Part shown: one piece after another, positions 35,076 through 44,699 of the stretch
Position numbering within the stretch: the first letter of the stretch is position 1
Layout of the letters: every line of letters begins with the position of its first letter
NCBI RefSeq assembly: GCF_003008515.1
Contig: NZ_CP027668.1
Location: 186,001 to 250,000, forward strand
Direction of reading: 5' to 3'
Length of the DNA: 64,000 bases
Origin: Phreatobacter cathodiphilus
GTDB taxonomy: Bacteria > Pseudomonadota > Alphaproteobacteria > Rhizobiales > Phreatobacteraceae
Translations under genes and position numbers: made by a program
Notes under the pieces: generated by a model
Seen by the model: the letters and a program-made list of their open reading frames with translations, nothing else
Databases searched by the model: none
Told to the model about the DNA's origin: nothing

Positions 35076-36317
35076 TCAGCCCATGAGGTGGCGTGCCACC
35101 GCCATCCAGGCGGGCAGGGAGATCGGATCGTTGGCGACGTTGCCGGCGGCCGGATGGGAGGCGTAGCGGGCGATCACCATCTCCGCCTTCGGATCGATGT
35201 AGAGCGCCTGTCCATAGACGCCGCGCGCCATGTAGGCCCCATGCGCGTTGTGGCTGACCCACCACTGGTTCCGGTAGGACCAGCCGGGCAGGGTGGCATA
35301 GCCGGCGGGCGCGAACTTCGCCGGGTCGCCGCCGCGGGCGATGTCGTCGGCGACGTTCGCGGGGAAGATCTGCCGGCCGTTGAAGGCGCCGCGGTTGCGC
35401 ATCAGCTCGCCGAAGCGGGCGAGGTCGCGGGTCGTGGTGTTGAGCCCGCCGCCGCCGCTCTCGATGCCGAGACGGTCGACGTGGTAGTAGGCGTCCTCCT
35501 CGGCGCCCATGGGCTGCCAGATGCGGGTCGACAGGAGTTCGCTCAGCGACAGCCCGCTCGCCCGCCGCAGGATCCAGGCGAGCACGTCGGTATTGACGGT
35601 CTTGTAGGCGAAGACCCGGCCGTGCTCGCCCTGCTTGGCGACGGTGGTCAGATACTCCAGCAGCGAGAGCTGCGGCACGCCGGGCAGCGGCGGCGCCATG
35701 CCGTTCGCCCGCCTCAGCGCCCAGACGTCGGACTTCGGATCGGTGTAGATCTCGGAATAGGCGAGGCCGGTGGTCATATCCATGACCTCGGCGACGCTGG
35801 CGTCGCCGAAGGCGCCGGCGGCGAGTTCGGGGACGTAATGCGTCACCGGCGCCGCCGGATCGACGAGGCCGTCGGCGACGAGGATGCCGGCGAGCGTGCC
35901 GGTGAAGGACTTGGTCACCGACATGCCGATATGCGGCTGGTGCGGCTTCAGCGCGCCGAAATAGCGCTCGTAGACGAGCTTGCCCCGGTGCAGCACCACG
36001 AGGCCGTCGGCAAAGGTCTGCGCCAGGGCCTCGGCGAAGCTGATGGTCTCGCCGCCCATGGTCGTCACGGCCACGCCGTCGAGGTCCACGTCGGCGCGGG
36101 GCAGCGGGGAAGCGGGCCCGGGCCCGCGCCAGACGTTCACCGTCGGCACGATCTGCCGGACGTTGCTCCACGACCACCGCAACTGCGGGAAGGAGCGGAA
36201 CGAGCCGTCGGCATAGGTGACGGCCTTGTCGGCCGGCGGCGGGAAGCCGGTCATCCAGCCGAGGGCCACCGGATCGCTGGCGGCGGCGTCGGGAAGTTCG
36301 GTCTTCGCGTCGGTCAT
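35076..36317 (-). CDS. Serine hydrolase of the beta-lactamase class C / NylB family
   Basis: A 413-residue hydrolase with the SxxK nucleophile motif in GMSVTKSFTG, a Tyr in GLAYSEIY as the second catalytic element, and a C-terminal YGQALYIDPKAEMVI in place of the KTG box, as in 6-aminohexanoate-dimer hydrolase-like proteins. No signal peptide is present, so it may act in the cytoplasm on amides or esters. The start ATG 36317 (MTDAKTELPDAA) is chosen because the upstream in-frame stretch is disordered and basic. Stands alone between the protease and amidohydrolase genes. Confidence 0.85.
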   Translation of the reverse strand: MTDAKTELPDAAASDPVALGWMTGFPPPADKAVTYADGSFRSFPQLRWSWSNVRQIVPTVNVWRGPGPASPLPRADVDLDGVAVTTMGGETISFAEALAQTFADGLVVLHRGKLVYERYFGALKPHQPHIGMSVTKSFTGTLAGILVADGLVDPAAPVTHYVPELAAGAFGDASVAEVMDMTTGLAYSEIYTDPKSDVWALRRANGMAPPLPGVPQLSLLEYLTTVAKQGEHGRVFAYKTVNTDVLAWILRRASGLSLSELLSTRIWQPMGAEEDAYYHVDRLGIESGGGGLNTTTRDLARFGELMRNRGAFNGRQIFPANVADDIARGGDPAKFAPAGYATLPGWSYRNQWWVSHNAHGAYMARGVYGQALYIDPKAEMVIARYASHPAAGNVANDPISLPAWMAVARHLMG

Positions 36318-36603
36318 GGAGTGGCTCCTGCACGAGGGTGGCCGCACCGCGGCACACCCGGTCTCACCGGTGGATACGGTATCGTTTCGTCCCGCAGTCC
36401 GATACGGTCGTGCCAAAACGGGTTGAAGCCGAAGAAGATTGCTGCTCTTTTTGCGGCCGCGGGCGAAATGAAAGTCACCGACCATAGCGGCGGTGGGCAA
36501 CAAATCCACCCCGCGCAGTGGAGAGGTGCCCGGCACCAGCGCGGCTTGCCGATGTAAAAACAGGCATGCCACGATGCTGGGCAGTTTGTATTCGGGGGTT
36601 TTG

Positions 36604-38241
36604 ATGCCGATCCTTCCCAGGGCGGATGTCGTATTGCGTGGCGGCCGTGTTTTCGTGGCCTATGGTGAGCCGGTGGCCGAGGCGGTTGCGCTGTGGTCCG
36701 GCAAGGTCCTGGCGGTGGGATCCTCCGCCGACTTGGAGCCGCTGATCGGCCCCGGAACCAAGGTGGTGGAGCTGCGCGGCCGCCTGGCGACCCCCGGCCT
36801 GTTCGAGGCCCACGCCCACCTCCTGCCCATGGGCATCTCCATGGCCGAGATCGACGCCCGGCCGCAGAAGGCCGACACGCTCGACGCCCTGCTCGGCCTC
36901 ATCCGCGACGCCGCGGCGACCAAGAAGCCCGGCGAATGGATTCTCGCCCGCGGCTATGACGATTCGAAGCTCGACATCCGTCGCCACCCGCACCGCACCG
37001 AGCTCGACCTCGCGGCTCCCGACAATCCGGTCTATCTGGTGCGCACCTGCGGCCATCTCGCCGTCGCCAATTCCATGGCGCTGAAGATCGCCGGCGTGAC
37101 GACCAGGACGCCTGTCCCTGCCGGCGGCGCCATCGAGCAGGTCAACGGCGACCTCACCGGCCTGATGGCCGAGAACGGCCGCCAGGCCGTGCACGCCGTC
37201 CTGCCCGCCTATACCGACGAGGATCACGTCGCCGCCATCGAGCGCGGCGGCCGGTACATGAACTCCTTCGGCATCACCTCCACCATGGACGCCGCGGTCG
37301 GCATGCGCTCCGGCTATCGGGAGATCATCTCCTACCGCAACGCCGTGCGCACCGGGCGCCAGCCGCTCCGCGTCACCCAGTGCCTTCTCGACATTCCCGG
37401 CGGCATTCTCGGCCGCTGCTGGGAGGAGGGCCTGGTCACCGGCTCCGGCGACGACATGCTGCGCATCGGCCCGGTGAAGATCTTCACCGACGGCTCGGCC
37501 GGCGGCAAGACCGCGGCCATGACCTCGCCCTATGCCGGCGAGGAGGAGACCCACGGCATCTACTGTCTCACCGACAAGGAGATGGAAGAGGCGACGATGG
37601 AGGTCCACGCCAAGGGCTACCAGCTCGCCGTCCACGCCATCGGCGACGGCGCCATCGAGCAGACCCTCGTCGCCATGGAGAAGGCGCTGGCGAAATATCC
37701 GGACGCCGACCGCCGCCATCGCATCGAGCACTGCGGCTTCAACACCATGGACCAGATGAAGCGCATGCGCGCCGCCGGCATCGAGCCCGTGCCGCAGCCG
37801 GTCTTCATCTACGATTTCGGCGAGCTCTATCAGCAGGTCATGCCGGACGACCGCCCGGCCACCAGCTATCCGATGAAGACTTGGATCGACATGGGATTCC
37901 AGCCGGCGGCCTCCACCGACGCACCGGTCTGCGACGCCAACGTCTGGCCGAACTTCTTCACCATGATCACCCGCAAGACCCACAAGGGCACGGTCATCGG
38001 CGCCGGCGAGGCGATCTCCATCGAGCGCGCCATCCAGGCCTATACCGAGTTCGGCGCCTATGTGAACAAGTGCGAGGACCATCGCGGCACGCTCCGGCCG
38101 GGAATGGCTGCCGATGTCGCAGTCTTCTCTCGCGACTTGCTCACGGCCTCGCCAGAGGCGATCCTCTCCGACACGCGCTGCGACCTCACCATCCTCGGCG
38201 GCGCCTGCGTCCATGACGCGACCGGCGAGTGGAAGGGCTGA
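36604..38241 (+). CDS. Metal-dependent amidohydrolase (YtcJ-like)
   Basis: A 545-residue amidohydrolase with the metal-binding strand FEAHAHLLPMG, a later HAIGDGAIEQ (metal His), RIEHCGF, and AASTDAPVC (metal Asp), matching the YtcJ / exoenzyme-regulator family. These hydrolyse amide, imide or formyl groups on varied small molecules. ATG 36604 follows CGGGGG about nine bases upstream. It is the first gene of an operon with a peptide-type ABC transporter and ends 5 bp before the first permease, so it likely acts on the imported compound. Confidence 0.87.
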   Translation: MPILPRADVVLRGGRVFVAYGEPVAEAVALWSGKVLAVGSSADLEPLIGPGTKVVELRGRLATPGLFEAHAHLLPMGISMAEIDARPQKADTLDALLGLIRDAAATKKPGEWILARGYDDSKLDIRRHPHRTELDLAAPDNPVYLVRTCGHLAVANSMALKIAGVTTRTPVPAGGAIEQVNGDLTGLMAENGRQAVHAVLPAYTDEDHVAAIERGGRYMNSFGITSTMDAAVGMRSGYREIISYRNAVRTGRQPLRVTQCLLDIPGGILGRCWEEGLVTGSGDDMLRIGPVKIFTDGSAGGKTAAMTSPYAGEEETHGIYCLTDKEMEEATMEVHAKGYQLAVHAIGDGAIEQTLVAMEKALAKYPDADRRHRIEHCGFNTMDQMKRMRAAGIEPVPQPVFIYDFGELYQQVMPDDRPATSYPMKTWIDMGFQPAASTDAPVCDANVWPNFFTMITRKTHKGTVIGAGEAISIERAIQAYTEFGAYVNKCEDHRGTLRPGMAADVAVFSRDLLTASPEAILSDTRCDLTILGGACVHDATGEWKG

Positions 38242-38246
38242 CGGGC

Positions 38247-39188
38247 ATGGGAGTCCACCTCTTACATCGTGCCGTCCTGTCGATCCCGGTGCTCTTCGGC
38301 GTGCTGCTGCTCGGCTTCATGCTATTGCAGCTCGTGCCCGGCGACGTCGCCCAGGTCATCGCCGGCCCGCAGGCCACCCCGGATGTGGTCGAGCAGATCC
38401 GCCGGGATCTCGGCCTCGACCGCTCCCGCGTCATCCAGTTCTTCATCTACATCACCCGCGTGATGCAGGGGGATCTCGGCTACTCGATGATCAACAACAC
38501 CCCCGTCATCAGCGAGCTCGGCGAGGCCATCGGCCCGACCTTCGAGCTGATGATCGGCTCGCTGCTCTTCTCCGTGCCGATCGGCATCGCGCTCGGCACC
38601 GTCGCCGCCGTCAACCGGGGCCGCGCCCTCGACCGCATCATCATCGCCATCTCGGTCTTCGGCGTCTCCATGCCGGTCTTCTTCATCGGCCTGATGCTGA
38701 TCATGTATGTGGGATACCACTGGGAGCTCCTGCCCTTCCTCGGCCGCGCCGGCCCGCTCTGGACCCTCGACGGCCTCGCCCACGCGGCGCTCCCCTCGCT
38801 CACCCTCGGCCTCATCTTCATCGGTCCGGTGGCGCGCATGACGCGTACCGCCGCCCTCGAGGTGATGAACGCCGACTACGTCCGCACCGCCCGCGCCAAG
38901 GGCCTCGCCGAGCACACGGTCATCATCCGCCACGTGCTGCGCAATGCACTGATCCCGGTCGTCACCCTCATCGGCCTGCAGGCCGGCTACCTGCTCGGCG
39001 GCGCCGTCGTCACCGAGACCATCTTCTCCTGGCCCGGCGTCGGCCGCCTCGCCGTCGGCGCCATCCTGGCGCGCGACTTGCCTCTCGCTCAGGGCTCGAT
39101 CCTGATCCTCGCGGTCTCCTTCATCGTGATCAACCTCCTCGTCGACGTCCTGTACGGCATCCTCGATCCCCGGGTGGGCAAGCGATGA
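38247..39188 (+). CDS. Peptide/nickel-type ABC transporter permease (DppB-like)
   Basis: A 313-residue inner-membrane permease with an N-terminal helix (AVLSIPVLFGVLLLGFMLLQLVPGD), the DppB pattern of five further helices, and the cytoplasmic docking loop DYVRTARAKGLAEHTVIIRHVLRNALIP. It makes a heterodimer with the downstream DppC-type permease, whose start overlaps its stop (ATGA). No ATPase gene is found in the operon, so the ATPase is encoded elsewhere or shared. Confidence 0.92.
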   Translation: MGVHLLHRAVLSIPVLFGVLLLGFMLLQLVPGDVAQVIAGPQATPDVVEQIRRDLGLDRSRVIQFFIYITRVMQGDLGYSMINNTPVISELGEAIGPTFELMIGSLLFSVPIGIALGTVAAVNRGRALDRIIIAISVFGVSMPVFFIGLMLIMYVGYHWELLPFLGRAGPLWTLDGLAHAALPSLTLGLIFIGPVARMTRTAALEVMNADYVRTARAKGLAEHTVIIRHVLRNALIPVVTLIGLQAGYLLGGAVVTETIFSWPGVGRLAVGAILARDLPLAQGSILILAVSFIVINLLVDVLYGILDPRVGKR

Positions 39189-40078
39189 CCGCCGTGACCG
39201 CAACCGAGCCTGCCGCCGCCGCCCCGCGCCGCTGGGGCAACATGCGTCGCCTGTTCCGCGACAAGCTGGCGATCACCGCCGCCGTGCTCCTCGTGCTGCT
39301 GGTGCTGGCGGCGATCCTCGCCCCCTGGCTCGCGCCGAACGACCCCTATCTCACCAACACCCGCCTGCGCATGCTGCCCCCGGTCTGGGAGGCGCGCGGC
39401 CGCTGGGACTTCCTGCTCGGCACCGACGGCCTCGGCCGCTGCATGCTCTCGCGCCTGCTCTACGGCCTGCGCGCCACGCTGATGATGGGCGTGATCGCCA
39501 CCGTCATCGGCGGCTCCATCGGCCTGCTCCTCGGCCTCTTCGCCGCCTTCTACCGGCGGCTCGACGGGGTCATCATGCACCTGTCGGACATCCTCCTGTC
39601 CTTCCCCGCCATCCTCCTCGGCCTGTCCTTCGCCGCGGTGGTCGGCCCCGGCATGACGGCGGTCGTCATCTCGCTCGCGGTCGCCACCATCCCCACGGTG
39701 GTGCGCGTCACCCGCGCCTCGGCGCTGGTGGTCATGGGCCAGGACTTCATCGAGGCGGGCCGCTCCATCGGCCTCAACGACCGCACCCTGCTGGTGCGTT
39801 ATCTGGCGCTGAACTGCATCTCCTCGGTCTTCGTCTACCTGACGCTGCGCTTCGGCCAGGTGATCCTGCTGGGCTCGGCGCTGTCCTTCCTCGGCCTCGG
39901 CGCCCAGCCGCCGGCGGCCGAGCTCGGCACCATGGCCTCGGCGGGCCGCAACGAGCTGTTCCTCGCCCCGCATATCGCGGTCATGCCCAGCCTCGTCATC
40001 GTCGTGCTCGTGCTCTGCGCCAACGTCCTCGGCGATGCGCTGCGCGACATGCTCGACCCCCGGCTCAGGCACTCCTGA
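39185..40078 (+). CDS. Peptide/nickel-type ABC transporter permease (DppC-like)
   Basis: A 297-residue DppC-family permease. The N-terminal cytoplasmic stretch RRWGNMRRLFRDKLAI leads to helix 1 (AAVLLVLLVLAAILAPWLAP). FLLGTDGLGRCMLSRLLYG is the family's extracytoplasmic signature and DFIEAGRSIGLNDRTLLVRYLALNCI the ATPase-docking loop. It is coupled to the DppB-type gene and followed after 70 bp by the receptor gene. Confidence 0.92.
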   Translation: MTAVTATEPAAAAPRRWGNMRRLFRDKLAITAAVLLVLLVLAAILAPWLAPNDPYLTNTRLRMLPPVWEARGRWDFLLGTDGLGRCMLSRLLYGLRATLMMGVIATVIGGSIGLLLGLFAAFYRRLDGVIMHLSDILLSFPAILLGLSFAAVVGPGMTAVVISLAVATIPTVVRVTRASALVVMGQDFIEAGRSIGLNDRTLLVRYLALNCISSVFVYLTLRFGQVILLGSALSFLGLGAQPPAAELGTMASAGRNELFLAPHIAVMPSLVIVVLVLCANVLGDALRDMLDPRLRHS

Positions 40079-40148
40079 GCCGCAAGCAACCAACGGTCCG
40101 GATCAACGCGGGCCGGGAGAGAACCCACGTCTTCAGAGGAGTTGGGAC

Positions 40149-41744
40149 ATGAGTATGAAGCGACTTGCATTGCTGGCCGGCGCCATCGCCGGCGGCCTCG
40201 CCCTGGCGAGCCCGGCCATGGCCCAGGCGCAGAACACGCTGACCATCGTGCGCGAGGTCGATTCCGACCGCTATGATCCGCACCGCTCGACGGCACGCGC
40301 CGCCTCCGAGGTGCTGTTCATGCTGGCCGACACCCTGGTGTCGCTCGACCACGACATGACCTCCATCAAGCCGGGCCTCGCCGAGAGCTGGACGGTCTCG
40401 CCGGACGGCAAGGTCTACACCTTCAAGCTGCGCTCCGACGTGAAGTTCTGCGACGGCAAGGCGATGACCGCCGACGACGTGGTCTATTCGCTGAAGCGCT
40501 GGATCGACCCGGCCACCCGCTCGCCGGTGCGCTGGCGCGCCGGCCCGGTGGAGGACATCGTCGCCAAGGACGCGACGACGGTTGAGTACCGTCTCACCGC
40601 GCCCTTCTCCGAGCTCCTCTACCAGCTCACCCAGAGCTTCGCCGTCGTCATCGACAAGGCCAATGTCGACGCCCTCGGCGCCGATTTCGGCGTGCGCGGC
40701 TTCAACGGCACCGGTCCCTACTGCTGGGTCGACTGGCGCCCGCGCAACGACATGCGTCTGAAGCGCCATGACGCCTATCGCTGGGGTCCGCCGATCTACG
40801 AGAACCGGGGACCTGCCCACATCCAGGAGATCGTCTGGCGCATCGTGCCGGAGGAGAACACCCGTCTCGCCGCCGTGCTGACCGGCCAGAGCCAGGCGAC
40901 GCAGTACGTGCCCTATTCGGGCATGGCGCAGATCCGCGCCAACCGGAACCTGCGCATCGTCGACAACCCGGCCGCCTTCTGGACCTATTTCATCGGCTTC
41001 AAGGTGGACAAGGCCGGTGTCGACGACGCCGCCGTGCGCCGCGCCATCGTCATGGCCGTCGACCAGGAGGCAATCTCCCGCGACATCAACTTCGGCGAGA
41101 CGGAGCCGGCCTATTCCTACATCCACCAGTCGGCCACCGACTGGAACAAGGCCATCGATTCCCGCCTGATCCGCACCAATGTCGCCGAGGCCAACCGCAT
41201 CCTCGACGAGGCCGGCTGGGTTCGCGGCGCCGACGGCTTCCGCTCCAAGAACGGCGTCCGTCTCTCCCCGCTCGCCTACGGCTTCACCGGTTCGACCTGG
41301 CAGAAGCTGATGGAGACGGTGCAGGGCGACCTGCGCAAGATCGGCGTCGATCTGCGCATTCAGCTCTTCGACGCGACGGTGGCCTGGGGCAAGCTCGCCA
41401 CGCAGGAGTTCGACCTGTTCGGCATGTCCTTCCCCTACATCACCGCCGGCGACGCGCTGAACCTCTACTTCCGCTCGACCAATGCGCCGACCCCGAACCG
41501 CATGAACTGGAAGAACGCCGACACCGACCGCTGGCTCCAGACCGGCATGACCGCTGTCTCCGACGCCGAGCGCGCGCAGAACTACGGTGAGGTGCTTGCC
41601 CAGGTCCACGACGCGGCGGTGTGGATTCCGCTCTACCACGAGCCGATGAAGGTGGCGGCGACCTCGCGTCTCGCCCCCTTCAAGGCCCACAACATCTACG
41701 GCTGCGGCTTCTACAAGGGCCTCGACCTGCGCTTCACGCGCTGA
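40149..41744 (+). CDS. Extracellular solute-binding protein family 5 (peptide-type receptor)
   Basis: A 531-residue periplasmic receptor with a Sec signal (MKRLALLAGAIAGGLALASPAMAQ) and the family-5 opening LTIVREVDSDRYDPHRST followed by LFMLADTLVSLDHD, LAESWTVSPDGKVYTFKLRSDVKFCDG and YSLKRWIDP. It delivers a peptide-like or amide-bearing ligand to the permeases encoded upstream. ATG 40149 follows AGAGGAG about ten bases upstream. Unusually for this family the ligand may be a xenobiotic or purine-like amide, given the amidohydrolases on both sides; that is inference. Confidence 0.92.
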   Translation: MSMKRLALLAGAIAGGLALASPAMAQAQNTLTIVREVDSDRYDPHRSTARAASEVLFMLADTLVSLDHDMTSIKPGLAESWTVSPDGKVYTFKLRSDVKFCDGKAMTADDVVYSLKRWIDPATRSPVRWRAGPVEDIVAKDATTVEYRLTAPFSELLYQLTQSFAVVIDKANVDALGADFGVRGFNGTGPYCWVDWRPRNDMRLKRHDAYRWGPPIYENRGPAHIQEIVWRIVPEENTRLAAVLTGQSQATQYVPYSGMAQIRANRNLRIVDNPAAFWTYFIGFKVDKAGVDDAAVRRAIVMAVDQEAISRDINFGETEPAYSYIHQSATDWNKAIDSRLIRTNVAEANRILDEAGWVRGADGFRSKNGVRLSPLAYGFTGSTWQKLMETVQGDLRKIGVDLRIQLFDATVAWGKLATQEFDLFGMSFPYITAGDALNLYFRSTNAPTPNRMNWKNADTDRWLQTGMTAVSDAERAQNYGEVLAQVHDAAVWIPLYHEPMKVAATSRLAPFKAHNIYGCGFYKGLDLRFTR

Positions 41745-41758
41745 TGTGACGACCTCGG

Positions 41759-41788
41759 CGGCCGGGCGCCCTTCGGGATGCCCGGCCG
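41759..41788 (+). other. Hairpin downstream of the solute-binding protein gene
   Basis: A 9-bp stem CGGCCGGGC / GCCCGGCCG with a 12-base loop lies 14 bp after the receptor stop. The downstream sequence is GTGCTTTCCC, not a real T-run, so partial termination or mRNA protection before the second amidohydrolase is more likely. Confidence 0.4.
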
Positions 41789-41838
41789 TGCTTTCCCTGC
41801 CGCCGGCCGAACCATAAAACGCCCCGAGAGAACGTCCG

Positions 41839-43290
41839 ATGCCCGTCACCCTCATCAAGAACGCCGCCTGGGTCGTCGCCTTCGACGGCCGCAAGCACAC
41901 CTACATGCAGGGGGCCGACGTCGCCTTCGAGGGCGACAAGATCACCCATGTCGGCCCCGGCTTCTCCGGCAAGGCCGACAAGACCATCGACGGGGCGGGC
42001 ATGCTGGTCATGCCGGGCCTCGTCAACGTCCATTCCCACCCCGCCTCCGAGCCGATGGCGAAGGGCTGGAACGACGAGCTCGGCTCGCCCAAGCTCTACC
42101 AGTCGGCGCTCTACGAATTCATGCCGCTGTTCCGCGCCGATGCCGGCGGCGCCCCGGACATGGAGGCGATCCCCGCCTCCGCCACGGTGGCCTATTCGGA
42201 ACTGCTGCTCTCCGGCGTCACCACCCTCGTCGACATGTCGGTTGCCTGGGACGGCTGGCTCGACACCTTCGCCGCCTCGGGCCTGCGCGGCGTGCTCTCG
42301 CCCATGTATCGCTCGGCCCGCTGGTTCACCAAGAACGGCCACGTCGTCGAATATGAATGGGCCAAGGACGAGGGCGTTCCCGCCATGGAGGCGGCGATGA
42401 AGGTGCTCGACGCCGCGGCGAAGCACCCCTCGGGCCGCATGTCCGGCATGGTCTCGCCGAGCCAGATCGACACCTGCACCCCCGGCCTCATCAAGGCGAG
42501 CTTCGCCGAGGCCAAGAAGCGCAAGCTGCCCTTCCAGATCCACGCGGCCCAGTCCGTCGTCGAGTTCCACGAGATCACCCGCCGCCACGGCATGACGCCG
42601 GTGGAATGGCTCGGCTCCCTCGACGTGCTCTCCGACCGCTCGCTGATCGGCCACGGCATCTTCCTCGACCACCACACCTCGACCCACTGGCCGCGCCGCG
42701 ACGATCTGCAGGACCTCGTCGACACCGGCACGACCGTCGCCCACTGCCCGACCGTCTTCCAGCGCCGCGGCATCACCCTGCAGACCTTCGGCGAATATGT
42801 CCGCCGCGGCGTCAACATGGCGATCGGCACCGACACCTATCCGCACAACATGATCGAGGAGATGCGCCACGTCGCCATCATGTCGCGCGTGGTGGGCGAG
42901 GATGCCTACGACGTGCGGTCGGTGGACGTCTTCAACGCCGCCACCCTCGGCGGCGCCAAGGCGCTGGGACGCAAGGACATCGGTCGCCTCGCGGTCGGCG
43001 CCAAGGCCGACATCGTGTTGGTCGACGTCACCCACGCCTCCATGCGGCCGCTGCGCGACCCCGTCCGCTCGATGATCTATTCGGCCGGCGAGCGCGCCAT
43101 CCGCACCGTCTTCGTCGACGGTGAGAAGGTGGTCGACGGCGGCAAGGTCCTGACCATGGACCTCGACGCGGCCTCCGAGAAGCTCGAGGCCGCCCAGCGC
43201 CGCGCCGAGGCCGGCGTCAAGGGCCTCGACTGGGCCAAGCGCGACCACATGAAGATCTCGCCGCTCATGTTCCCGCCCGCCAAGGGGTGA
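41839..43290 (+). CDS. Amidohydrolase / deaminase-type hydrolase (AtzA/TrzN-SsnA-like)
   Basis: A 483-residue metal-dependent hydrolase of the chlorohydrolase/cytosine-deaminase group: NVHSHPASEP (metal His pair), QIHAAQS (metal His), LIGHGIFLDHHT (catalytic/metal His), and AIGTDTYPHNM (metal Asp). These deaminate or dechlorinate N-heterocycles such as triazines, guanine or hydroxyatrazine-like rings. Cytoplasmic. It lies 94 bp downstream of the receptor gene and probably belongs to the same uptake-and-degradation unit. Confidence 0.87.
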   Translation: MPVTLIKNAAWVVAFDGRKHTYMQGADVAFEGDKITHVGPGFSGKADKTIDGAGMLVMPGLVNVHSHPASEPMAKGWNDELGSPKLYQSALYEFMPLFRADAGGAPDMEAIPASATVAYSELLLSGVTTLVDMSVAWDGWLDTFAASGLRGVLSPMYRSARWFTKNGHVVEYEWAKDEGVPAMEAAMKVLDAAAKHPSGRMSGMVSPSQIDTCTPGLIKASFAEAKKRKLPFQIHAAQSVVEFHEITRRHGMTPVEWLGSLDVLSDRSLIGHGIFLDHHTSTHWPRRDDLQDLVDTGTTVAHCPTVFQRRGITLQTFGEYVRRGVNMAIGTDTYPHNMIEEMRHVAIMSRVVGEDAYDVRSVDVFNAATLGGAKALGRKDIGRLAVGAKADIVLVDVTHASMRPLRDPVRSMIYSAGERAIRTVFVDGEKVVDGGKVLTMDLDAASEKLEAAQRRAEAGVKGLDWAKRDHMKISPLMFPPAKG

Positions 43291-43294
43291 GGGC

Positions 43295-43487
43295 TCAGAA
43301 ACGGCGCGGCCACAGCCGCGCCGTATGCATCACCGCGAGGACAGTGACGGCCGACGACTCACGTCGATAGACCACGATGTAAGGGCAGGCGACCACCACC
43401 AGTTCGCGGGTGTTGGCGACGCGTCCTTCCCGGCCGCCAAAGGGGAGCACGCTGAGCCGCATCCAGCCGGATGGTGATGGCGTTCAT
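43295..43487 (-). pseudogene. Decayed toxin-antitoxin remnant: RHH antitoxin start fused to RelE/ParE toxin end
   Basis: Reading leftward, ATG 43487 opens MNAITIRLDAAQRAP, like the first strand of a ribbon-helix-helix antitoxin. A different frame from ATG 43462 encodes 55 residues (GREGRVANTRELVVVACPYIVVYR, then VMHTARLWPRRF) that match the C-terminal half of a RelE/ParE toxin, ending at TGA 43295-43297. The antitoxin body and toxin N-terminus are missing, consistent with one internal deletion. It lies 4 bp after the amidohydrolase stop and is presumably inactive. Confidence 0.6.
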
Positions 43488-43562
43488 CGCACGGCCTCCA
43501 TGGCTTGATGCAGAGGATACCCGCCGCGGGTGCGGCGGGCAACGCGCCCCGGCCCCGCCCCC

Positions 43563-44699
43563 TCAGCCCCAGACCTCGCGCGCCACCTCGACGATCATCT
43601 CGAGCTTCCGCCACTGCTCGTCCTCGGCCAGCGTGTTGCCCTCCTCCGTCGAGGCGAAGCCGCATTGCGGCGACAGGCAGAGCTGCTCGATGGGCGCATA
43701 TTTCGCCGCCTCGTCGATGCGCCGCTTGATGTCGTCCTTCGCCTCCAGCACGCCGGTCTTCGAGGTGACGAGGCCGAGCACCACCGCCTTGCCCTTGGGC
43801 AGGAAGCGCAGCGGCTCGAAGCCGCCGGCGCGCTCGGTGTCCCATTCCATGAAATAGGCGTCCACCGGCATGGCGTTGAACAGGAGCTCGGCGATCGGCT
43901 CGTAGCCGCCGGAGGCGACGAAGGTGGAGCGGAAGTTGCCGCGGCACAGGTGCATGGTGATGGCGAGGTCCTTCGGCCGCCCGCCGATCGCCGCCGACAC
44001 CATGCCGGCGTAGATGCCGCCCTGCTTGTCCGGATCGTCGCCGCGCTCGGCCAGCATCTTCTTCTGCTCGGGGTCGCAGAGATAGGCGAAGGAGACGTCG
44101 TCGAGCTGCAGGTAGCGGCAGCCGGCGTCGTAGAAGGCGTGGACGGCCTTGCGATAGGCCTGGCCGAGATCCTCGTAATAGTCCGCCATGTCGGGATAGA
44201 GGCCCATGTTGATGAGCTTCCGCCCGCCGCGATAGTGCAGCATCGAGGGCGAGGGGATGGTCATCTTCGCGGTGCGCGTCGTGTTCGCCTTGAGGAACTT
44301 GAAGTGCTCGACGAAGGGATGGGTGGTGAAGTCGATCCGGCCGGTGACGCGCGGCGCCTCCCCCTTGGTCTGCACGCCGGCGAACTGGATGCCCTGGTCG
44401 AGCTCCACCCGGCTGACGCCGTCGAGCTGCCAGAGGAAGTCGTAGTGCCACCAGGAGCGGCGGTACTCGCCGTCGGTGATCGCCTGCAGGCCGATCGCCT
44501 CCTGCCGCGCGATCAGCTTCTTGATCTCGGCGTCTTCCACCGTCCTCAGGCCGAGGGCGTCGAGCTTGCCGGCCGCATGGTCGGCGCGGGCCGCCTTCAG
44601 CGCCTGCGAGCGCAGCAGCGATCCCACCTGGTCGGCGCGATAGGGGCCGGTCTTGCCGGGCAGGACGGGGGCGGGCGTGGTCATGGTGGTCATCGTCAT
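43563..44699 (-). CDS. MetE C-terminal-like methyltransferase (cobalamin-independent methionine-synthase family)
   Basis: A 378-residue cytoplasmic protein of the small MetE-like family (YxjG/YxjH type). It shows RADQVGSLLR at the start, ITDGEYRRSWWHYDF, YLQLDDVSFAYL, and zinc-ligand regions MHLCRGNFRS and LSPQCGFAS. Members transfer methyl or alkyl groups to thiols; in this size class the acceptor is often not homocysteine, and epoxyalkane:CoM transferases are relatives. ATG 44699 has GGGAG five bases upstream. Divergent from the dioxygenase gene. Confidence 0.85.
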   Translation of the reverse strand: MTMTTMTTPAPVLPGKTGPYRADQVGSLLRSQALKAARADHAAGKLDALGLRTVEDAEIKKLIARQEAIGLQAITDGEYRRSWWHYDFLWQLDGVSRVELDQGIQFAGVQTKGEAPRVTGRIDFTTHPFVEHFKFLKANTTRTAKMTIPSPSMLHYRGGRKLINMGLYPDMADYYEDLGQAYRKAVHAFYDAGCRYLQLDDVSFAYLCDPEQKKMLAERGDDPDKQGGIYAGMVSAAIGGRPKDLAITMHLCRGNFRSTFVASGGYEPIAELLFNAMPVDAYFMEWDTERAGGFEPLRFLPKGKAVVLGLVTSKTGVLEAKDDIKRRIDEAAKYAPIEQLCLSPQCGFASTEEGNTLAEDEQWRKLEMIVEVAREVWG

